The notes under the pieces: generated by a model
The model's input: only the letters and a program-made list of their open reading frames with translations
Told to the model about the DNA's origin: nothing
Database searches by the model: none
Shown: positions 33,314 through 42,273 of the stretch, in pieces
Position numbering within the stretch: the first letter of the stretch is position 1
How the letters are laid out: every line of letters starts with the position of its first letter
Source of the DNA: Cloacimonetes bacterium UBA5210
GTDB lineage: Bacteria; Cloacimonadota; Cloacimonadia; Cloacimonadales; Cloacimonadaceae
DNA: 64,000 nucleotides
NCBI GenBank assembly: GCA_002412625.1
Contig: DHVK01000017.1
Span: forward strand, 1 to 64,000
Reading direction: 5' to 3'
Made by a program: the position numbers and the translations under genes

Positions 33314-33429
33314 AACCAAGCACTACAAATGCGCTATCGATCGCGCGGAAAGATTTGGGTTGACCTATTTCTTGGCAGATTTAATCTTGGTTCCAGAGAG
33401 AAAAACAATAATAATAGGAGTATAAGGCG

Positions 33430-33813
33430 ATGAAAGTGTTAAAAACTTACCCGGAAAAGTGCATCTCTTGCCATGTGTGCGAGACTACTTGTTCCAGCCT
33501 CTATTTCAAAGAAGACAAAGCAGAATTGTCCTGCATTCAGATTCACGATGAGACCAACCCCCCGGTGATGAATGTTTGCAACCAATGCCAGGCCTGCGTT
33601 GCAGCCTGCCCCACCTGCGCTATAACCGTAAACAAACAAGGCGTGGTGATGATTTCCCGCAGCCTCTGCATCGGTTGCTTGATGTGCGTGGCAGTTTGCC
33701 CCACAGACTCGATGCGCACAGCTTTTGGCAAGCACAATCCCTTCAAGTGCATAGCCTGTGGTGCTTGTGTGAAAACCTGCCCGGCAGATGCTTTGGCAAT
33801 AGTAGAGGAATAA
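33430..33813 (+). CDS. Polyferredoxin with four [4Fe-4S] clusters
   Basis: The 127-aa soluble electron carrier has four CX2CX2CX3C sets: Cys 11/14/17/21, 50/53/56/60, 80/83/86/90 and 107/110/113/117. This is the HycB/CooF/YdhY type of multi-cluster ferredoxin. It lies seven bases before the AOR-family gene and is presumably its electron acceptor or donor. The ATG at 33430 is the first in the frame, after a purine-rich leader. It could equally pass electrons on to other oxidoreductases. Confidence 0.92.
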   Translation: MKVLKTYPEKCISCHVCETTCSSLYFKEDKAELSCIQIHDETNPPVMNVCNQCQACVAACPTCAITVNKQGVVMISRSLCIGCLMCVAVCPTDSMRTAFGKHNPFKCIACGACVKTCPADALAIVEE

Positions 33814-33820
33814 GGAGAAA

Positions 33821-35956
33821 ATGATGAACCGGAAAGTACTGGCCGAATACCGTTACACTTTGAAGCCTATCGAAAAAGGCTATAACCGCCGCACCCTGTA
33901 TGTGAACGTGGGCACCAAAGAGATCAAAGAAAAACCCGTGACCGACATGATGATCGATAAATTCGTTGGCGGCAAAGGCTTTGACCTCTATCTGATGTGG
34001 CAGGGCGTGAAAGACAGCACCAAATGGAACGATCCCGAAAACGAGATCTGCATTTCCTTTGGTCCGCTGTGCGGAAACACTTCTTATCCCGGTAGCGGAA
34101 AATCCATTGTTACCACAATCTCTCCCCTCACCGGCATTCCAGTGGATTGCAACGTGGGCGGACACTTTGGTCCCTATACCAAGTTTGCCGGTTTCGACGC
34201 TCTGGAACTTCAGGGCATCGCCGAGGAAGATGTGATCGTTTACATCGATGGCGATACCGGGATCGTGAAGATCATGACTGCTCCGGATGAAAAGATCAAT
34301 AGCCACATCCTGGCCGAAGATCTCATCAAAGAATTTGCCGACAGCGAAGATAAACACCAGTTTGTCTCTGTGGTTTCCACCGGCGAGGCTGCCAACAACG
34401 TCCTGATCACCTGCCTGAATTTCTCTTTTTGGGATAAACGCCGCAAAGTAGCCCGCCTTAAACAGGCAGGCCGCGGTGGCACCGGCACGGTCTTCCGCAA
34501 AAAAGGCATCAAAGCCCTCGTGGTGAAATACTCCGGCCTCAAAGTGGATACCAACAACCCGGTTGACCTGCCCACTCTGCAAAAGACAGGGCTGAAGCTT
34601 CACAAAGAAATCGAAGCCGGAGACGACACCCAGTGCCGCATGCATCAGGTTGGCACAGCTCACCTGATGGAGATCATGAACGATTATGACCTGCTGCCTA
34701 TCCGCAACTTCAAATATGGCCAGATGCCGGAAGCCGAAAGCCTGCATTCCCGGGAATTTACCGCTCTCTTCACCCAGGGTATGGCGGATGGCTGCTGGTA
34801 TGGCTGCTCGCTGTCCTGCTGCAAGGCTGTGGACAACTTCAAGCCTCGCACCGGCCCTTACAAAGGTCAGCCGGTCTGCGTGGACGGTCCCGAATATGAA
34901 ACTGCAGCCGGTTGCGGCTCCAACATCTGTGCCTGGGATCCCCGTGACGTGGTGGAAATTAATTTCTATTGCGATACTTATGGGGTGGATACGATATCCT
35001 TTGGCACCAGCGTGGCGTTTGTGATGGAGTGCTACGAAAACGGCATCCTGAACAAAGAGCGCACCGGAGGCTTGGACCTGAGCTGGGGCAATACCGACGC
35101 GGCTTTGGAACTTCTGCACCAAATGGCGCGCGGAGAAGGCTTTGGCCTGACAGTGGGTCTGGGTGTGCGCCGTATGAAAAAGATCTTCGCCGAAGAATTT
35201 GGCGCGGACGCTCAATTCCTGCAAGATATCGGCATGGAAGCCAAAGGCCTGGAATATTCCCAATACATGAGCAAAGAATCTCTTGCCCAACAAGGCGGCT
35301 ATACCCTGGCGCTGAAGGGTCCGCAACACGACGAAGCCTGGCTGATCTTTATGGATATGGTCAACAACCACATTCCCACCTTCAAGGACAAAGCCGAAGC
35401 GCTGCACTATTTCCCGATGTTCCGCACCTGGTTCGGCCTGCAAGGGCTGTGCAAACTTCCCTGGAACGACATTGAGCCCGCTAATAACGCCCAGACCGAT
35501 GAACCCGCCAAGGTTCCCGAGCACGTGGCGAACTATGTGGATATCTACAAAGCCATCACCGGCAAACCGATGGACAAAAAGGAACTGATCCTTCAAAGCG
35601 AAAGAGTTTACAACTTCCAGAAGGTCTTTTGCATGAGAATGGGTGGCGGCCGCAGAATCGACGACATCCCGCCCTATCGCGCGGTCGGTCCCGTTACCGA
35701 GGAAGAATACAATTCCCGCGCGGAACGCTATGACAAGCTGCTCAAAGAGAAGATCGGCGTGGATCCCGAAGGTAAAACTGTGGCGGAAAAGATGGACATC
35801 ACCCGCAAATTCCGCGAAGATCAATATCAACAACTGGTAGATGCCGTGTATGAACGCAAAGGCTGGACCAAGGAAGGCGTGCCGACCCTGGAACATCTGA
35901 AAAATATCGGCATGGATCTGCCGGAAGTATTGGAAGTGGTTAAACGCTTCCTGTAG
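33821..35956 (+). CDS. Aldehyde:ferredoxin oxidoreductase family tungsto/molybdoenzyme
   Basis: Family members carry a bis-pterin W or Mo and one [4Fe-4S] cluster and oxidise aldehydes (or reduce acids) with ferredoxin. The 711-aa protein has the N-terminal domain with FVGGKGFDLYLM (about 48-59) and GPLCGNTSYPGSGKS (about 83-97), and pterin-binding strands around GGHFGPYTKFAG. Cluster cysteines are C325/C329/C333 (CWYGCSLSC) and probably C544 (GLCKLPW). It is about 100 residues longer than archaeal AOR and nearer the 700-residue YdhV group, which also pairs with a polyferredoxin. The substrate is unknown. AGGAG suits ATG 33824 slightly better than 33821. Confidence 0.88.
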   Translation: MMNRKVLAEYRYTLKPIEKGYNRRTLYVNVGTKEIKEKPVTDMMIDKFVGGKGFDLYLMWQGVKDSTKWNDPENEICISFGPLCGNTSYPGSGKSIVTTISPLTGIPVDCNVGGHFGPYTKFAGFDALELQGIAEEDVIVYIDGDTGIVKIMTAPDEKINSHILAEDLIKEFADSEDKHQFVSVVSTGEAANNVLITCLNFSFWDKRRKVARLKQAGRGGTGTVFRKKGIKALVVKYSGLKVDTNNPVDLPTLQKTGLKLHKEIEAGDDTQCRMHQVGTAHLMEIMNDYDLLPIRNFKYGQMPEAESLHSREFTALFTQGMADGCWYGCSLSCCKAVDNFKPRTGPYKGQPVCVDGPEYETAAGCGSNICAWDPRDVVEINFYCDTYGVDTISFGTSVAFVMECYENGILNKERTGGLDLSWGNTDAALELLHQMARGEGFGLTVGLGVRRMKKIFAEEFGADAQFLQDIGMEAKGLEYSQYMSKESLAQQGGYTLALKGPQHDEAWLIFMDMVNNHIPTFKDKAEALHYFPMFRTWFGLQGLCKLPWNDIEPANNAQTDEPAKVPEHVANYVDIYKAITGKPMDKKELILQSERVYNFQKVFCMRMGGGRRIDDIPPYRAVGPVTEEEYNSRAERYDKLLKEKIGVDPEGKTVAEKMDITRKFREDQYQQLVDAVYERKGWTKEGVPTLEHLKNIGMDLPEVLEVVKRFL

Positions 35957-35989
35957 ATAAAGCAATAATAAAAACTGAGATAATCAATC

Positions 35990-36019
35990 AGCCTGTCCTT
36001 GAGAAGGGATGGGCTTTTT
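35990..36019 (+). terminator. Terminator after the AOR gene
   Basis: AGCC-TG-TCCTT, loop GAG, AAGGGA-TG-GGCT, then TTTTTC; a bulged stem with a T-run 34 bases past the AOR stop. Confidence 0.75.
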
Positions 36020-36099
36020 CTATTGCCAACCAGCTATGGGCTGGTTTTCGGGCAAATCGAATACGGCCCTATCCTCCGTGGGCAACGCCACCGGCAATG

Positions 36100-36163
36100 C
36101 TCCTGAAGAGTTCCTGAGCGGGGTTCAAGAGAGGCTCAGCTACTCTTAGGGAGGCGATAAGAG
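36100..36163 (+). repeat. Family-E long bulged hairpin, copy 2
   Basis: CTCC-AGAGT-CTGAGC pairs with GCTCAG-ACTCT-GGGAG through symmetric bulges around a longer loop than copy 1, followed by GCGATAAGA exactly as at 15165-15173. It lies in the 429-base gap between AOR and gcvPA, which otherwise holds the AOR terminator and, presumably, the gcvPA promoter (TTGACA near 36316, no clear -10). Confidence 0.6.
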
Positions 36164-36385
36164 AAGCGGAATGGTGATCGGGGCTGAACAGCTTAGCCAA
36201 AAATCCTGATTGTTGCTCTCCAAAAGAGTCTGATCTTAGTATCGAGTAATCCAATAATGAAAATGGTAAACCACGCTAAACGGGATTAGCCAGCCTCTGG
36301 AATCTGAGAATTCCATTGACATAAAGTGCCTTTTTGAAAGTCTGGAAAAAATACTATTTTACGAAGCAGTTCAAAAGGAGCACAA

Positions 36386-37720
36386 ATGCCGTATATTTCT
36401 AATACAGATAGAGATAGACGGGAGATGTTTGACAAAATCGGCGTTGAACGTTTTGACGAACTTATCCGGGCTATTCCTGCCAAATTCCGCATCCAAGACG
36501 GTCTTAAACTGGATAAACCGCTCTCCGAGATGGAGATCACGAATAAGATTAAAAACCAGACCTGCAGCAACCTCTGCGCGCAATCCGCCAATTCCTTTTT
36601 GGGAGCCGGCGTGTATGATCACTTCATTCCCGCCGCGGTGGACAGCATAGTCTCCCGCCCGGAGTTCTTCACTGCCTATACCCCCTATCAGGCAGAAGTG
36701 AGCCAGGGCACATTGCAGTTCATATATGAATATCAGACCATGATTTGCGAGCTTACCGGGATGGAGATTGCCAATGCCTCGATGTATGACGGTGCCAGCG
36801 CGATCGCCGAAGCTATCCTGATGGCAGTGCGCAAAAACAAGCTGGAAAAGGCTTTATTGCCTGCAACGCTGAATCCCGAATTTGTGAAAGTGATCAAAGC
36901 CTACACCGAGGGTGTGGGAGTGGAACTGGTCACTATCCCTGCCAAAGACGGCCTTACCGATCTCGTGGCACTGCAACAGTTGTTGGACGACAGCGTAGGC
37001 TCCGTGGTGCTGCAAAGCCCGAACTTCTTTGGCAATATCGAGGACGCCGCGGCGATCTCGGAGCTTGTGCACACACAGAGCAAGTGCCTGTTGATCGCTT
37101 GCGTGGATCCCATCTCGCTGGCGATCCTGAACGCTCCCGCGGAATCCCAGGCAGATATCGTTGTGGGTGAAGGCCAGGCCCTGGGCAACAGCATGTACAT
37201 GGGCGGCCCGCTCTTTGGCTTCTTTGCCACCAAACTGGATATGAGCCGCCAAATGCCGGGACGCATCGTGGGGGGCACCCTGGACAAAGTGGGCAACCGC
37301 GCTTATGCCCTTACCCTGCAAGCCCGTGAACAGCATATCCGCCGCACCAAAGCGACTTCAAACATCTGCTCAAACCAATCCCTGTGCACTCTTGCCGCCA
37401 CGGTGTACATGAGCCTGATGGGCAAGGAAGGCTTGCGCGAAGTGGCGATGCAGAGCACTCAGAAAGCGCATTATCTGGCTGAAGAGCTGTGTAAAATCGC
37501 CGGTGTCAGCCTCAAATATCCGGATACTCCCTTCTTCAAAGAGTTTGTGATCAAGACTCCCAAACCCGCGCGTGAAATCAACGAAAAGATGTTGCCCAGA
37601 GCCATCTACGCGGGTGTGGAAGTGGGAGCCAACGAACTGATGCTGGCGGTCACCGAAAAGAAGACGAAAGCCGATATCGACGCATTTGTGACCGCGATGA
37701 AGGAGGTCTGCCATGTCTAA
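36386..37720 (+). CDS. gcvPA: Glycine dehydrogenase (decarboxylating) subunit 1
   Basis: The N-terminal half of the P-protein of the glycine cleavage system. With GcvPB it decarboxylates glycine and passes the aminomethyl group to lipoyl-GcvH. The 444-aa protein starts PYISNTDRDRREMFDKIGV, the standard N-terminus, and contains FLGAGVYDHFIPA, YTPYQAEVSQGTLQFIYEYQT and MYDGASAIAEA. AAAGGAG precedes the ATG. It overlaps gcvPB by eight bases. GcvH, GcvT and the L-protein are not in the window. Confidence 0.97.
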   Translation: MPYISNTDRDRREMFDKIGVERFDELIRAIPAKFRIQDGLKLDKPLSEMEITNKIKNQTCSNLCAQSANSFLGAGVYDHFIPAAVDSIVSRPEFFTAYTPYQAEVSQGTLQFIYEYQTMICELTGMEIANASMYDGASAIAEAILMAVRKNKLEKALLPATLNPEFVKVIKAYTEGVGVELVTIPAKDGLTDLVALQQLLDDSVGSVVLQSPNFFGNIEDAAAISELVHTQSKCLLIACVDPISLAILNAPAESQADIVVGEGQALGNSMYMGGPLFGFFATKLDMSRQMPGRIVGGTLDKVGNRAYALTLQAREQHIRRTKATSNICSNQSLCTLAATVYMSLMGKEGLREVAMQSTQKAHYLAEELCKIAGVSLKYPDTPFFKEFVIKTPKPAREINEKMLPRAIYAGVEVGANELMLAVTEKKTKADIDAFVTAMKEVCHV

Positions 37721-39167
37721 AACTATATTTGAACACTCAAGCGCAGGCCGCAAGGGCGTTACCCTTCCTTCCCGGGAGATCGACACTCCGCTGGATAAGA
37801 TCATTCCCGCTAAATATCACCGAGCCAGAGCCGCGCGCTTACCGGAAGTGAGCGAACTGGACGTTATGCGGCACTACATCAAGCTTTCCCACTTGAACCA
37901 CTTTATCGAAAAGGGCTTGTACCCCCTGGGTAGCTGCACGATGAAATATAACCCCAAGATTCACGAAAGCCTGGTGCGTCACACTTGCTTTGCAAACCTG
38001 CATCCCTATCAGCATGAAAGCACCCTGCAAGGCGCGCTGGAGCTGCTGTATGAGCTTCAGGAAGATCTCGCCGAGATCTCCGGCATGGCCAAAGTAACCT
38101 TGCAACCCGTAGCCGGAGCGCAGGGTGAGTTTACCGGAATCAAGATCATCGATGCTTATCACAAAGCCAAGGGCAATACCCACAAGACCAAGATCATCAT
38201 TCCGGACAGCGCGCATGGCACCAATCCCGCTACCTGCAGCTTGGTCGGTTATGATGTGGTGGAGCTGAAATCCAACGCTGATGGTCGCTGCGACATTGCC
38301 CGCTTGCGTGAGCTCGTGGATGAAAACACTGCCGGATTCATGCTCACCAATCCCAATACCCTGGGCTTGTTTGAAACCCAGATTGCCGAGATCGCTGAGA
38401 TCATCCACAGCGTGGACGCGCTGATCTATATGGACGGAGCAAACCTGAACGCGCTATTGGGCATAGTTCAGCCCGGCAAGATCGGCTTTGACATCATGCA
38501 CTACAACCTGCACAAGACCTTCTCCACCCCGCATGGCGGTGGTGGTCCCGGCGCCGGCCCGGTGGGCGTAGTGGAAAAGCTGGTACCATATTTGCCGGTT
38601 CCTATGGTATCCAAGGATGACGATGGCTATCATCTGGATTATTCTCACGAAGCCACCTCGATCGGCAAAGTGCACACTTTCTACGGCAATTTCGCCATTC
38701 TGGTGCGCGCTTACATCTACATCAAGATGTTGGGTGCTGAAGGTTTGCGCCGGGTTAGCGAAAACGCCATCATCAATGCTAACTATCTGATGGCGATACT
38801 GAAAGACTATTATCACATTCAGCATCAGGAATACTGCATGCACGAGTTTGTGGCGGACGGAACCAAGCAGAAGAAGGAAAACGGAGTATCTACTTTGGAT
38901 ATTGCCAAGCGTCTTTTGGACAAAGGTTTCCATGCCCCCACTGTCTATTTCCCGCTCATCATTCCAGAAGCTTTGATGATCGAACCCACCGAGACCGAAA
39001 GTCTGGAATCGCTGGATGCATTTGCGCAGGCGATGATCGAAATAGCGCAGGAAAGCGCAGAAAACCCTGAATTAATGCATGAGGCACCGATTTCCACCCC
39101 GGTGAGACGCGTGGATGACGTACGTGCCGTAAAAGAACTCGATCCCATTTTCAAGATCGGGGAATAA
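37713..39167 (+). CDS. gcvPB: Glycine dehydrogenase (decarboxylating) subunit 2
   Basis: The C-terminal, PLP-binding half of the split P-protein, 484 aa. PLP Lys268 lies in HYNLHKTFSTPHGGGGPG; other signatures are GLYPLGSCTMKYNP and the AHGTNPAT motif. The split PA/PB form is common in anaerobes and Gram-positives. GAGG precedes the ATG inside gcvPA. The gene is followed after 15 bases by an OmpH/Skp gene, so glycine cleavage and envelope genes probably share a transcript. Confidence 0.97.
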   Translation: MSKTIFEHSSAGRKGVTLPSREIDTPLDKIIPAKYHRARAARLPEVSELDVMRHYIKLSHLNHFIEKGLYPLGSCTMKYNPKIHESLVRHTCFANLHPYQHESTLQGALELLYELQEDLAEISGMAKVTLQPVAGAQGEFTGIKIIDAYHKAKGNTHKTKIIIPDSAHGTNPATCSLVGYDVVELKSNADGRCDIARLRELVDENTAGFMLTNPNTLGLFETQIAEIAEIIHSVDALIYMDGANLNALLGIVQPGKIGFDIMHYNLHKTFSTPHGGGGPGAGPVGVVEKLVPYLPVPMVSKDDDGYHLDYSHEATSIGKVHTFYGNFAILVRAYIYIKMLGAEGLRRVSENAIINANYLMAILKDYYHIQHQEYCMHEFVADGTKQKKENGVSTLDIAKRLLDKGFHAPTVYFPLIIPEALMIEPTETESLESLDAFAQAMIEIAQESAENPELMHEAPISTPVRRVDDVRAVKELDPIFKIGE

Positions 39168-39182
39168 ATCAAAGGAGATTTA

Positions 39183-39839
39183 ATGAAGAAACTAAGTATA
39201 TTAATCATCGCATTGCTCGCCGTAGCAGGTGTTTATGCCCAGAGCATCAAGCTGGGCTATGTGAATACAGACCGCATCTTGCTCGATAGCAACGAAGCAG
39301 CAGAAATCGCCAGATTGTTTCAGCTCGACCGCCAGAACTGGACAAACCAGATCCGCGGCCTGGATGAAGAGATCAAACAGATGGAGCGTGATTTTGAGAT
39401 TCGCCGCTTATCCATCAGCGAAGCCAGCAAACGTGAACTTCAAACCCAGATCAACACCAAGAAAGAAGAAGCCGGCAGATTGCTGGAGCAATATTTTGGT
39501 GAAAACGGCAGAGCGGAACAGCGCTACCGTGAGCTCATTGACCCCCTCACCAAGAAGATTCACGATATCATCACCAAAATTGCCACAGACGAGAAATACA
39601 CTATGATCCTGGACGTGAGCATGGGCGTGGTACTCTATGCCGCACCTTCCATTGACCTCACGGATCAGATTCTGCTGGAGCTGAACAAGGATACCATCCG
39701 CCCGTCAGACACCCCGCAACAGCCCGTACCCGGCACCGAGCAACCCAAAGATCCTTTTGCTGACCCCATGAAAGACGGCTTCGGCGGATTTACCGACGGC
39801 TTTGGCGATGCACCCAAACCAGAAGATGTAAAACCCTAA
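39183..39839 (+). CDS. OmpH/Skp-family periplasmic chaperone
   Basis: The 218-aa precursor has a signal peptide (MKKLSILIIALLAVAGVYAQ), then IKLGYVNTDRILLDS, the family start, and a long coiled coil (about 45-120). A conserved strand, KYTMILDVSMGVVLYAAPSIDLTD (about 139-162), follows. Skp holds unfolded outer-membrane proteins between Sec and BAM. The last 50 residues are an unusual Pro/Gly/Asp-rich tail (PFADPMKDGFGGFTDGFG), probably disordered. It directly precedes lpxD, the arrangement common to many Gram-negatives. Confidence 0.9.
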   Translation: MKKLSILIIALLAVAGVYAQSIKLGYVNTDRILLDSNEAAEIARLFQLDRQNWTNQIRGLDEEIKQMERDFEIRRLSISEASKRELQTQINTKKEEAGRLLEQYFGENGRAEQRYRELIDPLTKKIHDIITKIATDEKYTMILDVSMGVVLYAAPSIDLTDQILLELNKDTIRPSDTPQQPVPGTEQPKDPFADPMKDGFGGFTDGFGDAPKPEDVKP

Positions 39840-39842
39840 GAT

Positions 39843-40883
39843 ATGAAGAGCTTCAAACAACACCTGGACGCCGCAAAGATTCTGGCTGTAACTCAAGGAA
39901 GCTGGCAGGGTGCCCAAGATATCCTGCTGGATAACGTGTGTGAAGCCGCTGAGGCAAATCCTGGGTCCATCGTTTTTTGCGAGCAGGAGCGCCTGGTGGA
40001 GGCGATCAAGGCTTCCCCCGCCGGGTTGATCATTACAAATACGCTACTGGCTCCCGTTTTTTCCGGACGCAGCTTATTGATCGTGGATAAACCATATTTC
40101 AGCTTCATGAGCATTGTAGCCATGTGGCTGGAGCTTGAGAACGGCAGCGAGATCTTCAGCATTCATGCCACCGCCGTAATCGACCCTTCTGCCCGCTTTG
40201 AGGGTGAAGTCTCCATCGGCGCTTTTAGCGTGATCGGGGCAAACACCACTCTGGGCAAGGGAGTTCGCATCGGAAGCGGATGCAGGATCGCCGAAAACGT
40301 ATCCATCGGAGCCGGAAGCCGGATTCACGATAATGTCTGCATATACGGCGAGACCGTGATCGGCAAGCGCTGCGAGCTCCATAGCGGAGTAGTTTTGGGC
40401 GCGGATGGCTTTGGTTATCTGGTAGTTGCCGGCGAACAGAAGAAGATTCCTCAGGTGGGCAAGGTTGTGCTTGACGACGATGTGGAGATCGGGGCAAACA
40501 GCACCATCGATCGTGCCACTCTGGGTTCTACGGTGATCGGTACCGGGACGAAGATCGACAACCTGGTGCAGATCGGACACAACTGCTTGATCGGCAAGCA
40601 TAGCGTGCTTTGCGCTCAGGTTGGGCTTGCCGGAAGCACCACTGTGGGAGATTACGTATATCTGGCAGGGCAAGTGGGTGCCGCGGGGCATATCACGATC
40701 GGATCCCGATCCCTGGTCGGTGCTCAGAGTGGCATCGCGGGTAACCTGCCGGAAAACGGCAAGTACTTCGGAACTCCGGCGATGGAAGCGAATCTCACAA
40801 AACGTATTTATGTAGCGCAAAAACACCTGCCTGAAATGCTGCGCGAGTATCAAAAAAGGCTTAAGGAAAGCAAACATGACTGA
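39843..40883 (+). CDS. lpxD: UDP-3-O-acylglucosamine N-acyltransferase
   Basis: The third step of lipid A synthesis: it adds the N-linked hydroxyacyl chain from acyl-ACP. The 346-aa protein has an N-terminal uridine-binding domain (about 1-100), then a left-handed beta-helix of hexapeptide repeats (about 105-305) and a short C-terminal helix. The catalytic His is in QIGHNCLIG. Start at 39843, three bases after the skp stop; overlap of eight bases with lpxC/fabZ. Confidence 0.95.
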   Translation: MKSFKQHLDAAKILAVTQGSWQGAQDILLDNVCEAAEANPGSIVFCEQERLVEAIKASPAGLIITNTLLAPVFSGRSLLIVDKPYFSFMSIVAMWLELENGSEIFSIHATAVIDPSARFEGEVSIGAFSVIGANTTLGKGVRIGSGCRIAENVSIGAGSRIHDNVCIYGETVIGKRCELHSGVVLGADGFGYLVVAGEQKKIPQVGKVVLDDDVEIGANSTIDRATLGSTVIGTGTKIDNLVQIGHNCLIGKHSVLCAQVGLAGSTTVGDYVYLAGQVGAAGHITIGSRSLVGAQSGIAGNLPENGKYFGTPAMEANLTKRIYVAQKHLPEMLREYQKRLKESKHD

Positions 40884-42273
40884 ATACAAACACACTATCG
40901 GCTCTGAAGTATCCTTCACCGGCATTGGTCTGCACAGTGGCGAAATCTCTACCATCAGATTCAAGCCTGCCGGAAGCGATGAGGGCATAGTTTTTATCCG
41001 GGTGGATTTGCCCGACAGACCCGAGATCCCTGCGGATATCGACCATGTGGTGGATATCTCCCGCGGGACCACCATCGGCGTCAATGGCGCTACGGTCGGC
41101 ACCATCGAGCACGTGCTTTCAGCCATCAAAGGCCTGAATCTGGATAACGTCCGCATCGAAATCGACGGTCCTGAAGCCCCGGTGGCAGATGGTAGCCCGA
41201 TTGTGTTCTTCAACCTTCTCAAACAAGCAGGCAGAGTGCAGCAGGATAGCGAGCGCATCTATTTTGAGATCGAAGGCCCGATCAGTTTTTCCGCTCCCCG
41301 GGAAAACGTGGATGTGGTCATAGTCCCTTCCAACGAGCTGAAAGTTACCTTCATGATCGATTACAAGCATCCCTATCTGGGCACGCAATACACCTGGCTG
41401 CCCAATATAGATGTCTATGAAAAGGAATTTGCCGGAGCCCGCACTTTTTGTTTTATCAAAGAAATTCTGCAACTCAAAGAGATGGGCCTGATCAAAGGCG
41501 GTTCCCTGGAAAACGCTTTGGTAATCGCGGAACCCGGCATCAGCGACCATGATCTGAACCATTTGCAGGAGGTTTTCGGTTACCACGATAAGGTCACGGT
41601 CTCTTCCGAAGGCATCCTGAACAGTCACCCTTTGCGCTATCACAACGAGTTTGTGCGCCACAAAGTTTGCGACCTTCTGGGCGATATCATGCTTTTGGGA
41701 GTTCCGATCAAGGGCCATATCCTGGCTGCCCGCAGCGGGCACAAGACCAATGTGGAGCTGGTGAAAAAGCTGCGCCAAATCCAAAAAAAGCAAGAGCTGC
41801 AGAAGATCTATCAGAAGACCAAAAACAAGGAAGTGGTCTTTGATATCAACGCCATCATGCGCATCATCCCCCACCGCTATCCCTTCCTTTTGGTGGATAA
41901 AATCCTGGAATTTGTGCCGGGTGAAAGCATCGTGGGAATGAAAAACGTAACCATCAACGAGCCCTTCTTCCAGGGGCATTTCCCCGGGCATCCGATCATG
42001 CCGGGTGTACTGATCATCGAAGGCATGGCCCAGGCCGGCGGCATCATGCTGCTCAATCAACTGGAAAACCCGCAGGAGTATGTGGCATATTTTGCCTCTA
42101 TAGACAACGTGAAATTCCGCAAACCGGTAATGCCCGGAGATACCCTGCGCTATGAACTAACTGTGATTTCGCTCAAACGCTCACTCGCCAAAATGCACGG
42201 AGATACCTTTGTGAACGGCGAGAAAGTGGCTGAGGGTGACTTCATGGCAATGATTACGAAGAGGAATGTATGA
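40876..42273 (+). CDS. lpxC/fabZ: Bifunctional LpxC deacetylase / FabZ dehydratase
   Basis: A fusion of UDP-3-O-acyl-GlcNAc deacetylase (residues about 1-300), the committed step of lipid A synthesis, and (3R)-hydroxyacyl-ACP dehydratase (about 320-465). LpxC zinc ligands are His79, His262 and Asp266, with catalytic His289 (RSGHK). FabZ catalytic His368 and Glu382 lie in FFQGHFPGHPIMPGVLIIEG. The charged stretch QIQKKQELQKIYQKTKNKE links them. Such fusions are typical of Bacteroidetes/Chlorobi and relatives; both enzymes compete for the hydroxyacyl-ACP pool, so fusion may fix their ratio. Overlaps lpxD and lpxA. Confidence 0.97.
   Translation: MTEYKHTIGSEVSFTGIGLHSGEISTIRFKPAGSDEGIVFIRVDLPDRPEIPADIDHVVDISRGTTIGVNGATVGTIEHVLSAIKGLNLDNVRIEIDGPEAPVADGSPIVFFNLLKQAGRVQQDSERIYFEIEGPISFSAPRENVDVVIVPSNELKVTFMIDYKHPYLGTQYTWLPNIDVYEKEFAGARTFCFIKEILQLKEMGLIKGGSLENALVIAEPGISDHDLNHLQEVFGYHDKVTVSSEGILNSHPLRYHNEFVRHKVCDLLGDIMLLGVPIKGHILAARSGHKTNVELVKKLRQIQKKQELQKIYQKTKNKEVVFDINAIMRIIPHRYPFLLVDKILEFVPGESIVGMKNVTINEPFFQGHFPGHPIMPGVLIIEGMAQAGGIMLLNQLENPQEYVAYFASIDNVKFRKPVMPGDTLRYELTVISLKRSLAKMHGDTFVNGEKVAEGDFMAMITKRNV

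Noticed and set aside
33743..35965. A 740-codon open frame antisense to the aldehyde:ferredoxin oxidoreductase gene
   Set aside because: It is longer than the real gene but is its exact shadow; the plus frame has clear family motifs and a ribosome site, while the antisense frame has no recognisable domain and low-complexity His/Phe-rich composition from codon bias.
36069..36254. Minus-strand 61-codon frame in the AOR-gcvPA gap
   Set aside because: It runs through the family-E hairpin, has no ribosome site, and its composition follows the repeat.
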